Virus record (IMG/VR): IMGVR_UViG_3300047372_000605
Span: 28,959-92,958 of that record
Length of the DNA stretch: 64,000 bases
Strand: one strand, 5' to 3'
Origin: a virus
Of the stretch, positions 8,360 to 16,609 are shown in pieces. Position 1 is the stretch's first letter. Each line of letters starts with the position of its first letter. A program made the position numbers and the translations under genes. A model generated the notes under the pieces. That model saw only the letters and a program-made list of their open reading frames with translations. It was not told the DNA's origin and searched no databases.

Positions 8360-9523
8360 ATGATTAAAAAAATAACAGATAGGATATTCCCTGCTTTAAT
8401 AGCACTATCGGCACTTTCCGTATCTGCTTCGGCAGCATTTTATTCAATTAGTGGGTTAAGTAAATTATTTGCAGGAGCAGCATTTGCAGTTATAGTAATG
8501 GCAGCTTCATTGGAGATAGCCAAATTAGTAATAGCATCTTTACTTTACCAATATAGAAAAACACTACCTTTTTTACTTAAAGCTTATTTATCAATTGCTT
8601 GTGTGGTATTAATATTAATTACTTCAATGGGCATATATGGGTTTTTATCTGCTGCTTACCAAGATACAGCAAATAAAGAAGGTAATGCTGAAGCCCGAAT
8701 AGTGCTTATAGAAACTAAAAGAGATAATGTTAAAGAACAATTAGAAGTTTATACTGAAGAAAAAACATCTATAAATGAAGCAGTAGCTGAACTTAGAAAA
8801 GGTTTATCTAATAATAAAGTTCAATGGAGAGATAAAGAAACTAATCAAATTATTACTTCAACTTCTAGTAGAACTAGAAAAGCACTAGAAAAACAATTAG
8901 ATCAAGCTATAATCAGACAAACAGAAATAAATGCTAAGGTAGATGTTTTAAATGAAAAAATATTTGAATATGAAACCGAAATAGTAGAAACAAGAATAGG
9001 AGATGGTTCTACAAGTGAATTAGGCCCTCTTAAATATCTTTCAGGTTTAACAGGTTTACCTATGGATAAAATAATAAATTATCTTTTATTAACAATAATA
9101 TTTGTGTTTGATCCTTTAGCAATAGCACTAGTAATAGCAGCTAACTTCGCATTTGCTAGATTAAGAAAACCAACTAAAGAAAATTTATATGGCGAGACAG
9201 TAGAATGCTCTGTGCCCGAAGGTAGAGAATTTAATACTCCCTATGATATAGATGATTTAATACCTAATACTCCTTATACAGAAAAAGAAGTTAATAAAGT
9301 TATAAAAAATGAAGTTGAAAAAATAGAAAAAGAACCACCTGTTGATTTTGATGATGATTCTCAAACAATAAGTGATACTGGATCCAAAATTAAATCATTA
9401 GAATCTCAAAAAGAAAAAATCCAAAGAAATGGAGGTACTGCTAAAAAAGTAGGAGATGCTTTAGCTCAAATAGATAAAAAAATTAAAAAATTAAGAGACG
9501 AAGATAATACAATTACTTATTAA
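8360..9523 (+). CDS. Membrane protein with long coiled coil
   Basis: A 387-aa protein. Three hydrophobic segments lie in the first 100 residues (about 10-25, 36-60 and 75-97). They are followed by a coiled coil (about 110-205: ETKRDNVKEQLEVYTEEK, TRKALEKQLDQAIIRQTEI), a fourth membrane segment (about 240-265: INYLLLTIIFVFDPLAIALV) and a charged cytoplasmic tail with more coiled coil. It follows the endolysin by 9 nt, so a role in lysis or membrane remodelling is possible, but no spanin signature is seen. No family is recognised. Confidence 0.6.
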   Translation: MIKKITDRIFPALIALSALSVSASAAFYSISGLSKLFAGAAFAVIVMAASLEIAKLVIASLLYQYRKTLPFLLKAYLSIACVVLILITSMGIYGFLSAAYQDTANKEGNAEARIVLIETKRDNVKEQLEVYTEEKTSINEAVAELRKGLSNNKVQWRDKETNQIITSTSSRTRKALEKQLDQAIIRQTEINAKVDVLNEKIFEYETEIVETRIGDGSTSELGPLKYLSGLTGLPMDKIINYLLLTIIFVFDPLAIALVIAANFAFARLRKPTKENLYGETVECSVPEGREFNTPYDIDDLIPNTPYTEKEVNKVIKNEVEKIEKEPPVDFDDDSQTISDTGSKIKSLESQKEKIQRNGGTAKKVGDALAQIDKKIKKLRDEDNTITY

Positions 9524-9528
9524 AATTA

Positions 9529-9562
9529 TTTGGCTTCCCCAATAAAGGTTCGTATATTTAAG
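9529..9562 (+). promoter_or_regulatory. Bacteroidota-type promoter, TTTGG-N19-TATATTTA
   Basis: TTTGG at 9529-9533 and TATATTTA at 9553-9560 are separated by 19 nt ending in GGTTCG, as in the other copies. The ATG of the following gene begins only about 4 nt beyond the box, so any transcript would have almost no leader. Confidence 0.7.
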
Positions 9563-9563
9563 C

Positions 9564-10076
9564 ATGACTAAAAATTATATTTACGATGTAGATGAAGATA
9601 CAGTTTTAGAAAAAATATCACAACTGCAACCCCTTAATTATAATCAATTTAGATGGTGGAGAAGATTTGATTCTCCAAACAAACCATTACACAAATATTC
9701 TGATTTACTAGATAAAATCCAAAATGGTGATTATGAATTCTCTCATTATTACTGGCAAGCAAGATATGCCGAAATGGAAATAAATCATTTACACCATGAA
9801 ACATATCCCGATGCTGTTTTATTTAATGAAAAAAATGCTATGAACGGTGCTAGAAGAAAACGTTTGTGGGATGATTTTGAAAAAGACGAAAAAGAACGTA
9901 TTAATAGTATTGAAAAAGATTTCTATATGAAGTTCAAAATGTCTCGAAAGCAAGTAAAAGAAGAAATGGGAGGGTTTGGAGGTACACTAGAAAATTTTTA
10001 TCATTATTGTGATAAAGAATTTGGAACAAGACGAGAAAAATTACAAACACGAGGAAGACCAAGAAAAGTTATATGA
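9564..10076 (+). CDS. Hypothetical protein with C-terminal AT-hook
   Basis: A 170-aa protein rich in Trp, Tyr and His in its first half (FRWWRRF, FSHYYWQARYAEMEINHLHH) and helical and charged in its second half. It ends in RGRPRKVI, an AT-hook. It overlaps the DpdA-like gene by 4 nt (ATGA), so the two are probably translated together. That makes a DNA-binding partner of the DNA-modifying enzyme an attractive but unproven idea. No family is recognised. Confidence 0.65.
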   Translation: MTKNYIYDVDEDTVLEKISQLQPLNYNQFRWWRRFDSPNKPLHKYSDLLDKIQNGDYEFSHYYWQARYAEMEINHLHHETYPDAVLFNEKNAMNGARRKRLWDDFEKDEKERINSIEKDFYMKFKMSRKQVKEEMGGFGGTLENFYHYCDKEFGTRREKLQTRGRPRKVI

Positions 10077-10864
10077 AAGTATCACATGAAGCACCAATTC
10101 CCTACATGAAACAAGTTAGGGGGTTAATTGATTATGACTATTGTTTACCACACTTGCTAGATGAAAGCGAAGAATATAAACAATATTTTCAAGAATCTAA
10201 AGAAATGCAACGTTATATTATTATGGATAATTCCTTACATGAATTAGGAGAACCATATGATTCAGAACGCCTAGCCCATTGGTTATATTATTTTAAACCT
10301 GATGAATTTATAGTACCAGATTACTGGCAAGATAAAACAGCTACATTAGTATCAGCTAAAGAATGGGTTAATAAAAAATATCCTGAAAATACAACCCCAG
10401 TAGCTGTAGTACAAGGTAAAAATGAAGGTGAAGCTAGAGAATGTTATAGAATATTAAAATATCAAGGTTATGAAAAAATAGCATTTAGTTATGGTGCAGA
10501 TTGGTATTATGGTAAGGGAAAAGAAACATCTAAAAATATAGAAAATATAACAGTAACAAAAGCTCATGGTAGATATAACTTTATAAAAGAATTATATGAA
10601 GAAGATACTATTAAAAAATCAGATAGAATACATTTATTAGGATGCAATATTCCTCAAGAATTTAAATGGTATAAAAATATGCCATTTATTAAAACAATAG
10701 ACACATCAAACCCAGTTATACATGGTTTATCAGGAATAAAATATGAGCCCTGGGGATTGGATAACAAAATATCTACTAAGGTAGATAAATTTAAAGGAGA
10801 AGCTGAACATTGGGAAACAGCAATTTATAACATACAATTATTTAAAACATTTATACCAACATGA
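10073..10864 (+). CDS. dpdA: DpdA-like 7-deazaguanine DNA transglycosylase (TGT fold)
   Basis: This 263-aa protein looks like the tRNA-guanine transglycosylase superfamily. MDNSLHE (D52) sits where TGT has its base-recognising Asp, VVQG (112-115) matches the substrate loop, LLGCN (188-192) fits the glycine loop, and KTIDTSNP (D210) matches the nucleophile Asp region. The zinc-binding CxCxxC end of bacterial TGT is absent and the protein is short, as in phage DpdA enzymes, which swap guanine in DNA for a 7-deazaguanine. It overlaps queC by 4 nt and shares a region with queD, queE and folE, which strongly supports a DNA-modification role. An alternative is a tRNA-acting TGT relative. Confidence 0.72.
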   Translation: MKVSHEAPIPYMKQVRGLIDYDYCLPHLLDESEEYKQYFQESKEMQRYIIMDNSLHELGEPYDSERLAHWLYYFKPDEFIVPDYWQDKTATLVSAKEWVNKKYPENTTPVAVVQGKNEGEARECYRILKYQGYEKIAFSYGADWYYGKGKETSKNIENITVTKAHGRYNFIKELYEEDTIKKSDRIHLLGCNIPQEFKWYKNMPFIKTIDTSNPVIHGLSGIKYEPWGLDNKISTKVDKFKGEAEHWETAIYNIQLFKTFIPT

Positions 10865-11730
10865 AACAAGCAGTATTAAGTTTAAGTGGTGGAATGGATA
10901 GCAGTACACTATTACTTCACCTATTAGCAAACGATTATAAAGTAACAGCTCTTAGTTTTGATTATGGTCAAAAACATAGAGTTGAATTAGAAAGAGCACA
11001 ACAATTAGTAGATTACTTAAATAGTAAAGCAAGTGAAACTTTAGCTAAAAATGATTTAGGAGAAACTATTAAACATAATTTTGAGCCTATTACATATCAA
11101 TCTATTAAATTAGACGGTTTAACATCACTATTAGATTCAGCTTTAGTAGAAGGTGGAGATGATGTTCCTGAAGGACATTATGAAGAAGATAATATGAAAG
11201 CAACAGTAGTGCCTAATAGAAATAAAATATTTTCATCACTAATACAATCTGTAGCATTATCAATTGCTAACAAAACAGAATCAGCGGTAAAAATAGCAAT
11301 GGGTATTCATGCTGGAGATCATGCAATTTATCCTGATTGTAGACAAGAATTTAGAGATGCAGATTATAAAGCATTTTCGGAAGGTAACTGGGAAGCATCA
11401 AGGGTATCATTATACACACCATATTTAAATGGAGATAAATTTGATATTTTAAAAGATGGAGAAGTATGTTGTAAAGAATTAGGGATTGATTTTAATGAAG
11501 TATATAAAAGAACTAATACATCATATAAACCAACAGCTGAAGGATTATCAGATTATAAATCAGCATCTTCAGTAGAAAGGATAGAAGCATTTTTAAAACT
11601 AGGTAGAAAAGACCCTGTCATATATGTAGATGGTTGGGACACAGCAAAATCTCATGTTGAAAAATTATTAGCCGATCATGCAAATAAGCCTAACATGAAT
11701 GATACTATCGACATGGTAAATAATATGTAA
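10861..11730 (+). CDS. queC: QueC-like 7-cyano-7-deazaguanine (preQ0) synthase
   Basis: This enzyme converts 7-carboxy-7-deazaguanine to preQ0 using ATP and ammonia. The N-terminal PP-loop is clear: SLSGGMDSSTLLLHLL, with SGGMDSS at residues 9-15, followed by FDYGQKHRVEL. The NRNKIFSSL and MGIHAGDHAIYPDCRQEF segments also match QueC. The C-terminal zinc site is odd: where QueC has cysteines before VERxEAF, this protein has SDYKSASSVERIEAF, with Ser or Asp at those places. The fold may be held without zinc. At 289 aa it is slightly longer than bacterial QueC. Confidence 0.88.
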   Translation: MKQAVLSLSGGMDSSTLLLHLLANDYKVTALSFDYGQKHRVELERAQQLVDYLNSKASETLAKNDLGETIKHNFEPITYQSIKLDGLTSLLDSALVEGGDDVPEGHYEEDNMKATVVPNRNKIFSSLIQSVALSIANKTESAVKIAMGIHAGDHAIYPDCRQEFRDADYKAFSEGNWEASRVSLYTPYLNGDKFDILKDGEVCCKELGIDFNEVYKRTNTSYKPTAEGLSDYKSASSVERIEAFLKLGRKDPVIYVDGWDTAKSHVEKLLADHANKPNMNDTIDMVNNM

Positions 11731-11731
11731 T

Positions 11732-11887
11732 ATGAAGCAACCAGACGCAAAAAAGCATCAAGTAATAAGTTTTATAAAATCAGGAATTCGTATCTTAGGA
11801 TATGGATTTCTTGTAATTAATTTGCCTATTGCAGTAATTTTACTTATATTAAGTGAAGCAGTAGGAATAATAGAAGAATTAGTATAA
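11732..11887 (+). CDS. Small single-span membrane protein
   Basis: A 51-aa ORF with a basic, polar start (MKQPDAKKHQVISFIKSG), one membrane segment (about residues 22-43, ILGYGFLVINLPIAVILLIL) and an acidic end (EELV). It starts 1 nt after the queC stop codon, and its own stop overlaps the queD ATG (TAATG), so the frame is fixed by its neighbours. The function is unknown. Confidence 0.65.
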   Translation: MKQPDAKKHQVISFIKSGIRILGYGFLVINLPIAVILLILSEAVGIIEELV

Positions 11888-12351
11888 TGGGAAAATTTCA
11901 ATCAAGTAAAGTTTTTGACGGGTTTAGTACAGTGTTTCGTCAATGGAAAGCTGAAGATACACACTGTAGGTTTTTACATGGGTATGGTATTTCATTTAAA
12001 GTATATTTTGAAGGTGAATTAGATGGTAGAAATTGGGTTTGGGATTTTGGAGGAATGAAAAGAGCCAAAACTAAAATTGATGGTAAATCTCCTAAAGAAT
12101 GGTTTGATTTTATGTTTGACCATACTGTAATAATAGCAGAAGATGACCCAGGAATGGGTGGTTGGGAAACAATGAATAAATTGGGAGTTATTCAATTAAG
12201 AGTTATTGAAGCAACAGGAGCAGAAAAATTTGCAGAGTTTATCTTTAATAAAGTAAATGATTTTGTCCATGAAGAAACTGAAGGTAGAGTAAGAGTTACT
12301 AAGGTTAAATTTATGGAACATGGTAAAAATGCAGCTTACTACTGTGAATAA
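11887..12351 (+). CDS. queD: QueD/6-pyruvoyltetrahydropterin synthase-like protein
   Basis: In the 7-deazaguanine pathway QueD turns dihydroneopterin triphosphate into 6-carboxy-tetrahydropterin. Family features are a C-x3-HG segment ([19 protein letters not shown]), WVWDFGGMK and FDHTVII, in the usual order. The zinc site is not canonical: the family HGH motif reads HGY here, and the N-terminal zinc His region reads STVFRQW. The enzyme may have changed its metal site or its chemistry. It is 154 aa and sits between queC and queE, which supports the pathway assignment. Confidence 0.75.
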   Translation: MGKFQSSKVFDGFSTVFRQWKAEDTHCRFLHGYGISFKVYFEGELDGRNWVWDFGGMKRAKTKIDGKSPKEWFDFMFDHTVIIAEDDPGMGGWETMNKLGVIQLRVIEATGAEKFAEFIFNKVNDFVHEETEGRVRVTKVKFMEHGKNAAYYCE

Positions 12352-12358
12352 AAAAATA

Positions 12359-12443
12359 GGAAAGATGGCAGAGCGGTCGAATGCGCTGGTCTTGAAAACC
12401 AGTTTACTGAAAAGTAACGGGGGTTCGAATCCCTCTCTTTCCG
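12359..12443 (+). tRNA. tRNA-Ser (anticodon UGA)
   Basis: A type II cloverleaf. The acceptor GGAAAGA (12359-12365) pairs with TCTTTCC (12436-12442), with discriminator G. The anticodon stem CTGGT/ACCAG holds the loop CTTGAAA with anticodon TGA. A long variable arm (TTACTGAAAAGTAA) is typical of tRNA-Ser, followed by the T-arm GGGGGTTCGAATCCCTC. CCA is not encoded. UCA-type codons are frequent in this AT-rich genome. Confidence 0.95.
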
Positions 12444-12450
12444 CAAAAAT

Positions 12451-12521
12451 TACCGGGTCGTCTAGTGGCAGGACATTTGGTTTTGGTCCAGAGAACGGAG
12501 GTTCGAATCCTTCCCCGGTAA
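12451..12521 (+). tRNA. tRNA-Gln (anticodon UUG)
   Basis: The acceptor TACCGGG (12451-12457) pairs with CCCGGTA (12514-12520). The anticodon stem TTTGG/CCAGA encloses TTTTGGT with anticodon TTG. The T-loop TTCGAAT is present. It lies 7 nt after tRNA-Ser in a three-tRNA cluster. Confidence 0.93.
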
Positions 12522-12530
12522 CTATTAAAT

Positions 12531-12607
<77 letters not shown>

Positions 12608-12621
12608 CTAAAATTAAATAA

Positions 12622-13392
12622 ATGAAAAGAATAGAAGATTATAATAAAGTATTACCAGTTTTAGAAGTATATAGGTGTGTACAATCAGAAGGATCTAGAT
12701 TTGGTAGACCTACAATAGCAGTTAGAACAACAGGTTGTACTCACAGATGCTATTTTGGAGAAGGTGGTTGGTGTGATTCTTGGTATACAAGTATACATCC
12801 AGAAAAAGGTACATTTACATTTAATGATATTATTAAAATATATGATGATAATCCTCATGTAAAAGAAATGATGTTAACAGGTGGTTCACCTACAATGCAC
12901 CCTGCTTTAGTAAATGAAATAACACACTTTGCAAATGAAAGAAATATACTTGTTACAATTGAAACTGAAGGTTCTCATTTTCTTGAAACCGATTATCCCT
13001 TGGATCTTATTAGTCTTAGTCCTAAGTTTTCTAATTCAGTTCCTGTAATAGGAGCTATTACACCTAATGGAGCAGTAGCAGATGAAAGAATGATTAAAGT
13101 CCATAACAGACTTAGATTAAATAAAGAAGCTATAGGAAAAACAATTGCATACCATAAAGACTATCATTTTAAACCAGTATGGGATGGCACAGATAAAAAT
13201 TTAGAAGAAATAGAGGCATTTAGAGTTGAAATGGATATACCAAAGGACAAAACATTTATTATGCCAGCTGGAGATACTAGAGAAACACTAATAAAAATGT
13301 ATCCTTTAGTATTTGAATTATGTGCTGAAAAAGGATATAATATGACAGGTAGAGACCATATTATAGCATTTGATACAGAACGAGGTGTCTAA
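12622..13392 (+). CDS. queE: QueE-like 7-carboxy-7-deazaguanine synthase (radical SAM)
   Basis: This radical-SAM enzyme rearranges 6-carboxy-tetrahydropterin to 7-carboxy-7-deazaguanine. The N terminus has the QueE pattern EVYRCVQSEGSRFGRPTIAVR. The cluster-binding cysteines are C39, C43 and C51 (C-x3-C-x7-C, ending WCDSW). The last spacer is longer than the usual x2; expanded motifs are known in some QueE proteins. MMLTGGSPTMHP matches the SAM-binding GGxP loop, and ETEGSHF follows. At 256 aa it is ordinary for the family and lies directly after the tRNA cluster. Confidence 0.9.
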   Translation: MKRIEDYNKVLPVLEVYRCVQSEGSRFGRPTIAVRTTGCTHRCYFGEGGWCDSWYTSIHPEKGTFTFNDIIKIYDDNPHVKEMMLTGGSPTMHPALVNEITHFANERNILVTIETEGSHFLETDYPLDLISLSPKFSNSVPVIGAITPNGAVADERMIKVHNRLRLNKEAIGKTIAYHKDYHFKPVWDGTDKNLEEIEAFRVEMDIPKDKTFIMPAGDTRETLIKMYPLVFELCAEKGYNMTGRDHIIAFDTERGV

Positions 13393-13519
13393 GGAGGAAG
13401 CATTAGAAATATTAGAAGAAATAAAAGAAAACGTAAACGTTTGTTGTGCCATTACTATGGAACCAGACGAAGTATTAGATTTAATAGAAAAATTAGAAGA
13501 ATATTTAAGAAATGAATAA
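13385..13519 (+). CDS. Very small acidic helical protein (GTG start)
   Basis: A 44-aa frame starts at GTG 13385 inside the end of queE and runs into the nuclease gene start, stopping at 13517-13519. It is almost wholly helical, acidic and leucine-rich (EEALEILEEIKENV, EVLDLIEKLEEYLRNE) with a CC pair in the middle. It fills the gap between queE and the nuclease with overlaps at both ends, as expected for a real gene here. No function is recognised. Confidence 0.5.
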   Translation: MSKEEALEILEEIKENVNVCCAITMEPDEVLDLIEKLEEYLRNE

Positions 13520-14087
13520 AATAAAAATAACATTAATTTTAATACTTAGCAGTGTTTTAAATTATAGTCAAGTAATAAAAACTGACATATTTACAGTTAA
13601 ATATTCTGAAGAATATCAACAACCAATTTGGTTAGAATATACAATACAATGCCCAAACGGACACGCTGAAAGAACAGGTATGAATTTTTGGGTACCTAAA
13701 GGGGTAAAAACATCAGATGATGCAGATTATGTAGATAATATTTACGATAAAGGTCACTTAGCACCTGCGGCAGCATTTAACTGTGATAAAGAAACCCTAC
13801 TTAAAACATTTTCATACTTAAACTCAGCTTTACAACATGAAGGACTAAACAGAGGACAATGGGCAAGACTAGAATCATTTGAAAGAAGTTTAGCTAATTT
13901 CTTTGATAAAGAAGTAAAAGTAAGAGTAGATGTCTTATTCGAAGGTAAATTAAAAAAGGTAAAAGGTGGAGCTACAATACCTAGTGGCTTTAGAAAAACA
14001 ATAATAATGGGAGATATTAAAAAAATATTTGAATTTCCAAACGCCGATACAAAAGGTACAAGTTGGATAGAATATCTCAAAAAATAA
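13512..14087 (+). CDS. Secreted DNA/RNA non-specific endonuclease (NUC1 family)
   Basis: A beta-beta-alpha-metal nuclease. A signal peptide is present (residues 1-19: MNKIKITLILILSSVLNYS). The catalytic motif is DKGHLAPAA (79-87) with H82 as general base, and the downstream LNRGQWARLE contains the metal-binding Asn and a Glu. The family degrades DNA and RNA without sequence specificity. Export would keep it away from phage DNA, so it could break down host DNA in the periplasm or nucleic acid outside the cell. It overlaps the 44-aa ORF by 8 nt. At 191 aa it is a compact member. Confidence 0.85.
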   Translation: MNKIKITLILILSSVLNYSQVIKTDIFTVKYSEEYQQPIWLEYTIQCPNGHAERTGMNFWVPKGVKTSDDADYVDNIYDKGHLAPAAAFNCDKETLLKTFSYLNSALQHEGLNRGQWARLESFERSLANFFDKEVKVRVDVLFEGKLKKVKGGATIPSGFRKTIIMGDIKKIFEFPNADTKGTSWIEYLKK

Positions 14088-14093
14088 AAAATT

Positions 14094-14249
14094 ATGAAAG
14101 TAACAAATTTATGGAATAAACTTAGAATATTAAGTGGTAATATTTTAGAAATTAAGATTAGGATAAGTAAATTTATAATATTAGATTTATTTGTAAGTAC
14201 AAACAGATTTAAATTAATGATTTTAAATATTGGATTTGAAAGCAAGTAA
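14094..14249 (+). CDS. Small hypothetical protein
   Basis: A 51-aa ORF, basic and rich in Ile and Leu (LEIKIRISKFIILDLFV), with no domain recognised. It starts 6 nt after the nuclease and overlaps the start of the lipoprotein gene. It may be a short amphipathic or membrane-associated protein. Confidence 0.45.
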   Translation: MKVTNLWNKLRILSGNILEIKIRISKFIILDLFVSTNRFKLMILNIGFESK

Positions 14250-14805
14250 AATATTACTTATACTTTTAGTTTTAATAGGTTGCAATAAAGAAGATGAAGA
14301 TGGTTATAGAGTTTATACTATAGATAGAGGTAACCATTACTCAGATGGCCCTATAGATAAATTATTTGGTAATAATAATAGAGCTGAATCATGGGAATGG
14401 GAAGTTATATTTGAACCATCTTGTATTTACTCAGAATCAGATTTATTTAATCCCTCAAATTATTTAGACGTTAATAAATTAATAGGTTTTTCAGATTGTG
14501 ACAGACACCATTCTCAATATTCATGTAGAATAGGTTGGAGAGCATCAGGTGATTCTATTGAATTACTAATATATAAGAGGGATGATAATAATATAGAATT
14601 TAAATCCCTTAAAAAAGTATACCCAGACCAAATAGTAAACGTTACTTTAGATTTTAAAGACACTATTTACACATCTTGTATAGATGGAACTTGTGATACG
14701 TTAATAAGACCTTGTCCAGATTGGTCAGGTAGAAAATATTCACTGTTTCCATTCTTTGGTGGTCAAGAAACGGCACCACATAAAATGAAAATTAGAATAA
14801 AATGA
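14236..14805 (+). CDS. Lipoprotein of unknown function (TTG start)
   Basis: The TTG at 14236 gives the compact signal MKASKILLILLVLIGC, a typical lipobox with the lipidated Cys at residue 16; a TTG at 14230 is a two-codon-longer alternative. No ATG serves the frame. The mature part is about 170 aa, with several cysteine pairs (SCIYSES, SDCDRHHSQYSCR, CIDGTCDTLIRPC) that suggest disulfides, and aromatic strands. A role in superinfection exclusion or envelope change is possible but not shown. It overlaps the next gene by 4 nt. Confidence 0.65.
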   Translation: MKASKILLILLVLIGCNKEDEDGYRVYTIDRGNHYSDGPIDKLFGNNNRAESWEWEVIFEPSCIYSESDLFNPSNYLDVNKLIGFSDCDRHHSQYSCRIGWRASGDSIELLIYKRDDNNIEFKSLKKVYPDQIVNVTLDFKDTIYTSCIDGTCDTLIRPCPDWSGRKYSLFPFFGGQETAPHKMKIRIK

Positions 14806-15239
14806 AAAAATACAATGTAGATTGGGATGAAATAAAAGCTTTAGTATTCAGGCTATCCCATAAAATAATTACCAACGATTTAGAATTTAAAAACATATAT
14901 GGTTTACAAAGAGGAGGTTTAATACCTGCAGTAATGTTATCTCACCAATTAGGAATACCTATGGCTAAAGGTGATATAGGACCTGACACTTTAATAGTAG
15001 ACGATATTTGTGATAGTGGAGAAACACTAGATAATTTAGTAAAAAAATATCAAACATTATATTCTTACCCATTTAACCTTAAAACAGCAGTTTTACATTA
15101 TAAACCTCATACTTCATGTTTTGAACCAACTTTATATGCCGAAAAATGGAATAAGGATGTTTGGTTAATATATCCTTGGGAAAAAGAAGATTCAGAAGCT
15201 ATACAAGATTACAAAGTAAAAGTTGGAGAATTGCAATAA
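14802..15239 (+). CDS. Phosphoribosyltransferase (type I, purine type)
   Basis: A 145-aa protein with the PRPP-binding signature TLIVDDICDSGETL (about residues 64-77), the hood-like QRGGLIPAVMLSHQLG segment and a C-terminal VWLIYPWE, similar to Gpt-type xanthine/guanine phosphoribosyltransferases. It would salvage a purine-like base into the nucleotide. Its place between the queuosine-type genes and folE suggests a link to purine supply or deazapurine handling, but the substrate cannot be told from sequence. Confidence 0.8.
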   Translation: MKKYNVDWDEIKALVFRLSHKIITNDLEFKNIYGLQRGGLIPAVMLSHQLGIPMAKGDIGPDTLIVDDICDSGETLDNLVKKYQTLYSYPFNLKTAVLHYKPHTSCFEPTLYAEKWNKDVWLIYPWEKEDSEAIQDYKVKVGELQ

Positions 15240-15254
15240 TTTTATTATATTAAC
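15223..15254 (+). promoter_or_regulatory. Bacteroidota-type promoter, TTGG-N19-TATATT
   Basis: TTGG at 15223-15226 lies inside the end of the phosphoribosyltransferase gene and is followed after 19 nt by TATATT at 15246-15251. It sits 15 nt upstream of folE, so FolE supply could be controlled separately from the upstream que genes. Confidence 0.6.
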
Positions 15255-15268
15255 GTAAAAATTAGTTA

Positions 15269-15964
15269 ATGGAGAACAAACGAAGAAAAATACACGAGGA
15301 GTTAGAAGTAGTAAAAGAAGGTTTTGCAAACGGAGTTGCACCTGGTTTTCCACTCCCACAATCTGAAAAAGATAAGATGATAGATAAAGCAGAATTGGCG
15401 TATGGTCAATTTTTAGATGCTTTAAAATGTGATTGGAGAAATGATCCAAATTCAATGGAAACACCTAGACGTGTAGCTAAAGCTTATGTTAATGATTTAT
15501 GGGCGGGTAGATACACAGCAATGTCTCCTATTACATCTTTTCCTTCTGATGGTTATGATGGTATTATTATAGAAAGAAACATACCTTTAACATCAATGTG
15601 CTCTCATCATCATCAAACAATTGGAGGTGTAGTTCATATTGGTTATATAGCAGGAGAAGGTGGTCAAGTAATTGGGTTATCAAAACTAAACAGAATTGTA
15701 GAATTATTTGGTAGAAGAGGAGCAATACAAGAGCAACTAACCTCAGCAATTCATAATGCCGTATCTAAAATTACAGAAGGTAATAAAGGTGTTATAGTTA
15801 CAATAGTAGGTACTCATAATTGTGTTAGTTGTAGAGGAGTAAAACATCAAGGAGCAGCCATGGTTACAACTAAAGCTTCAGGTGTGTTTAGAGAAAACGA
15901 TAATTTAGCTAGAAAAGAATTTTTTGACAGCCTAAAGATTAACAACGGAGGGCATAATATATAA
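15269..15964 (+). CDS. folE: GTP cyclohydrolase I
   Basis: This is the first step from GTP to dihydroneopterin triphosphate, the entry to both folate and 7-deazaguanine synthesis. Zinc ligands are intact: SMCSHHH and HNCVSCRG. Other family segments are GYIAGEGGQVIGLSKLNRIVE, shown in part, and QEQLTSAI. An N-terminal extension of about 45 residues precedes the domain. At 231 aa it is normal in length. With QueC, QueD and QueE in the same window it completes the route from GTP to preQ0. Confidence 0.95.
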   Translation: MENKRRKIHEELEVVKEGFANGVAPGFPLPQSEKDKMIDKAELAYGQFLDALKCDWRNDPNSMETPRRVAKAYVNDLWAGRYTAMSPITSFPSDGYDGIIIERNIPLTSMCSHHHQTIGGVVHIGYIAGEGGQVIGLSKLNRIVELFGRRGAIQEQLTSAIHNAVSKITEGNKGVIVTIVGTHNCVSCRGVKHQGAAMVTTKASGVFRENDNLARKEFFDSLKINNGGHNI

Positions 15965-15967
15965 ACA

Positions 15968-16609
15968 ATGAGTAAACAAAGAACATTAAATGAGCTGAGA
16001 CAAACTAAGGATGCACATTATATTCCAAAGTATGATCCTCAAACAGGAGATAAAAATCCTCATTATAAAGAACTAACAGGTGAAGAACTTGAAGAGATGA
16101 TGAATGAAACAGATGCACCTCCAGGAGTTCAATTTGTAAATGAAGTAGAAATATTTAATGCCACATTTGGTAAACCAAACAACTATGTCCCAACAATCCC
16201 AGAAAAGAAAGAAACAGATTTCGTCTACGACTTTTGTATCGAAGAAATCACAGAATATCAAGAAGCTTGCAAAAACGGAGACATCGTGGAAATTTTGGAT
16301 GCTATTTGCGATATTGCTTATGTTACCTTGGGGAATGCCACTATGTTACATGGCCTTAAAGATAAGATTTGGCCAGCGTATAAAGAAGTCCAGGCGTCAA
16401 ATATGTCTAAGTCTTGCAAAACTGAAGAAGAAGCAGCACAAACTGTCACTCAAAGAGCTAAGGAACAAGGTGAAGAATGCCATTTTGAAAAAGTAGGAGA
16501 TAGATATGTTGTATACAGAACAAGAGACAGAAAGGTTATGAAATCTATTAACTATTTTAGACCAGATTTAAAGCAGTTTTTCACTGAAGAGGAATTAAAA
16601 AATGTTTAA
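15968..16609 (+). CDS. MazG-like all-alpha NTP pyrophosphohydrolase
   Basis: A 213-aa protein. Residues about 65-150 carry the metal-binding pattern of MazG and phosphoribosyl-ATP pyrophosphohydrolases: FCIEEITEYQEA with the EExxE motif, then EILDAICDIAYV with the ExxxD motif. The last 60 residues are an added domain (KVGDRYVVYRTRDRKVMKSI). Such phage enzymes hydrolyse nucleotides and may alter ppGpp or modified dNTP pools. It overlaps the polymerase gene by 8 nt, placing it in the replication operon. Confidence 0.75.
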   Translation: MSKQRTLNELRQTKDAHYIPKYDPQTGDKNPHYKELTGEELEEMMNETDAPPGVQFVNEVEIFNATFGKPNNYVPTIPEKKETDFVYDFCIEEITEYQEACKNGDIVEILDAICDIAYVTLGNATMLHGLKDKIWPAYKEVQASNMSKSCKTEEEAAQTVTQRAKEQGEECHFEKVGDRYVVYRTRDRKVMKSINYFRPDLKQFFTEEELKNV

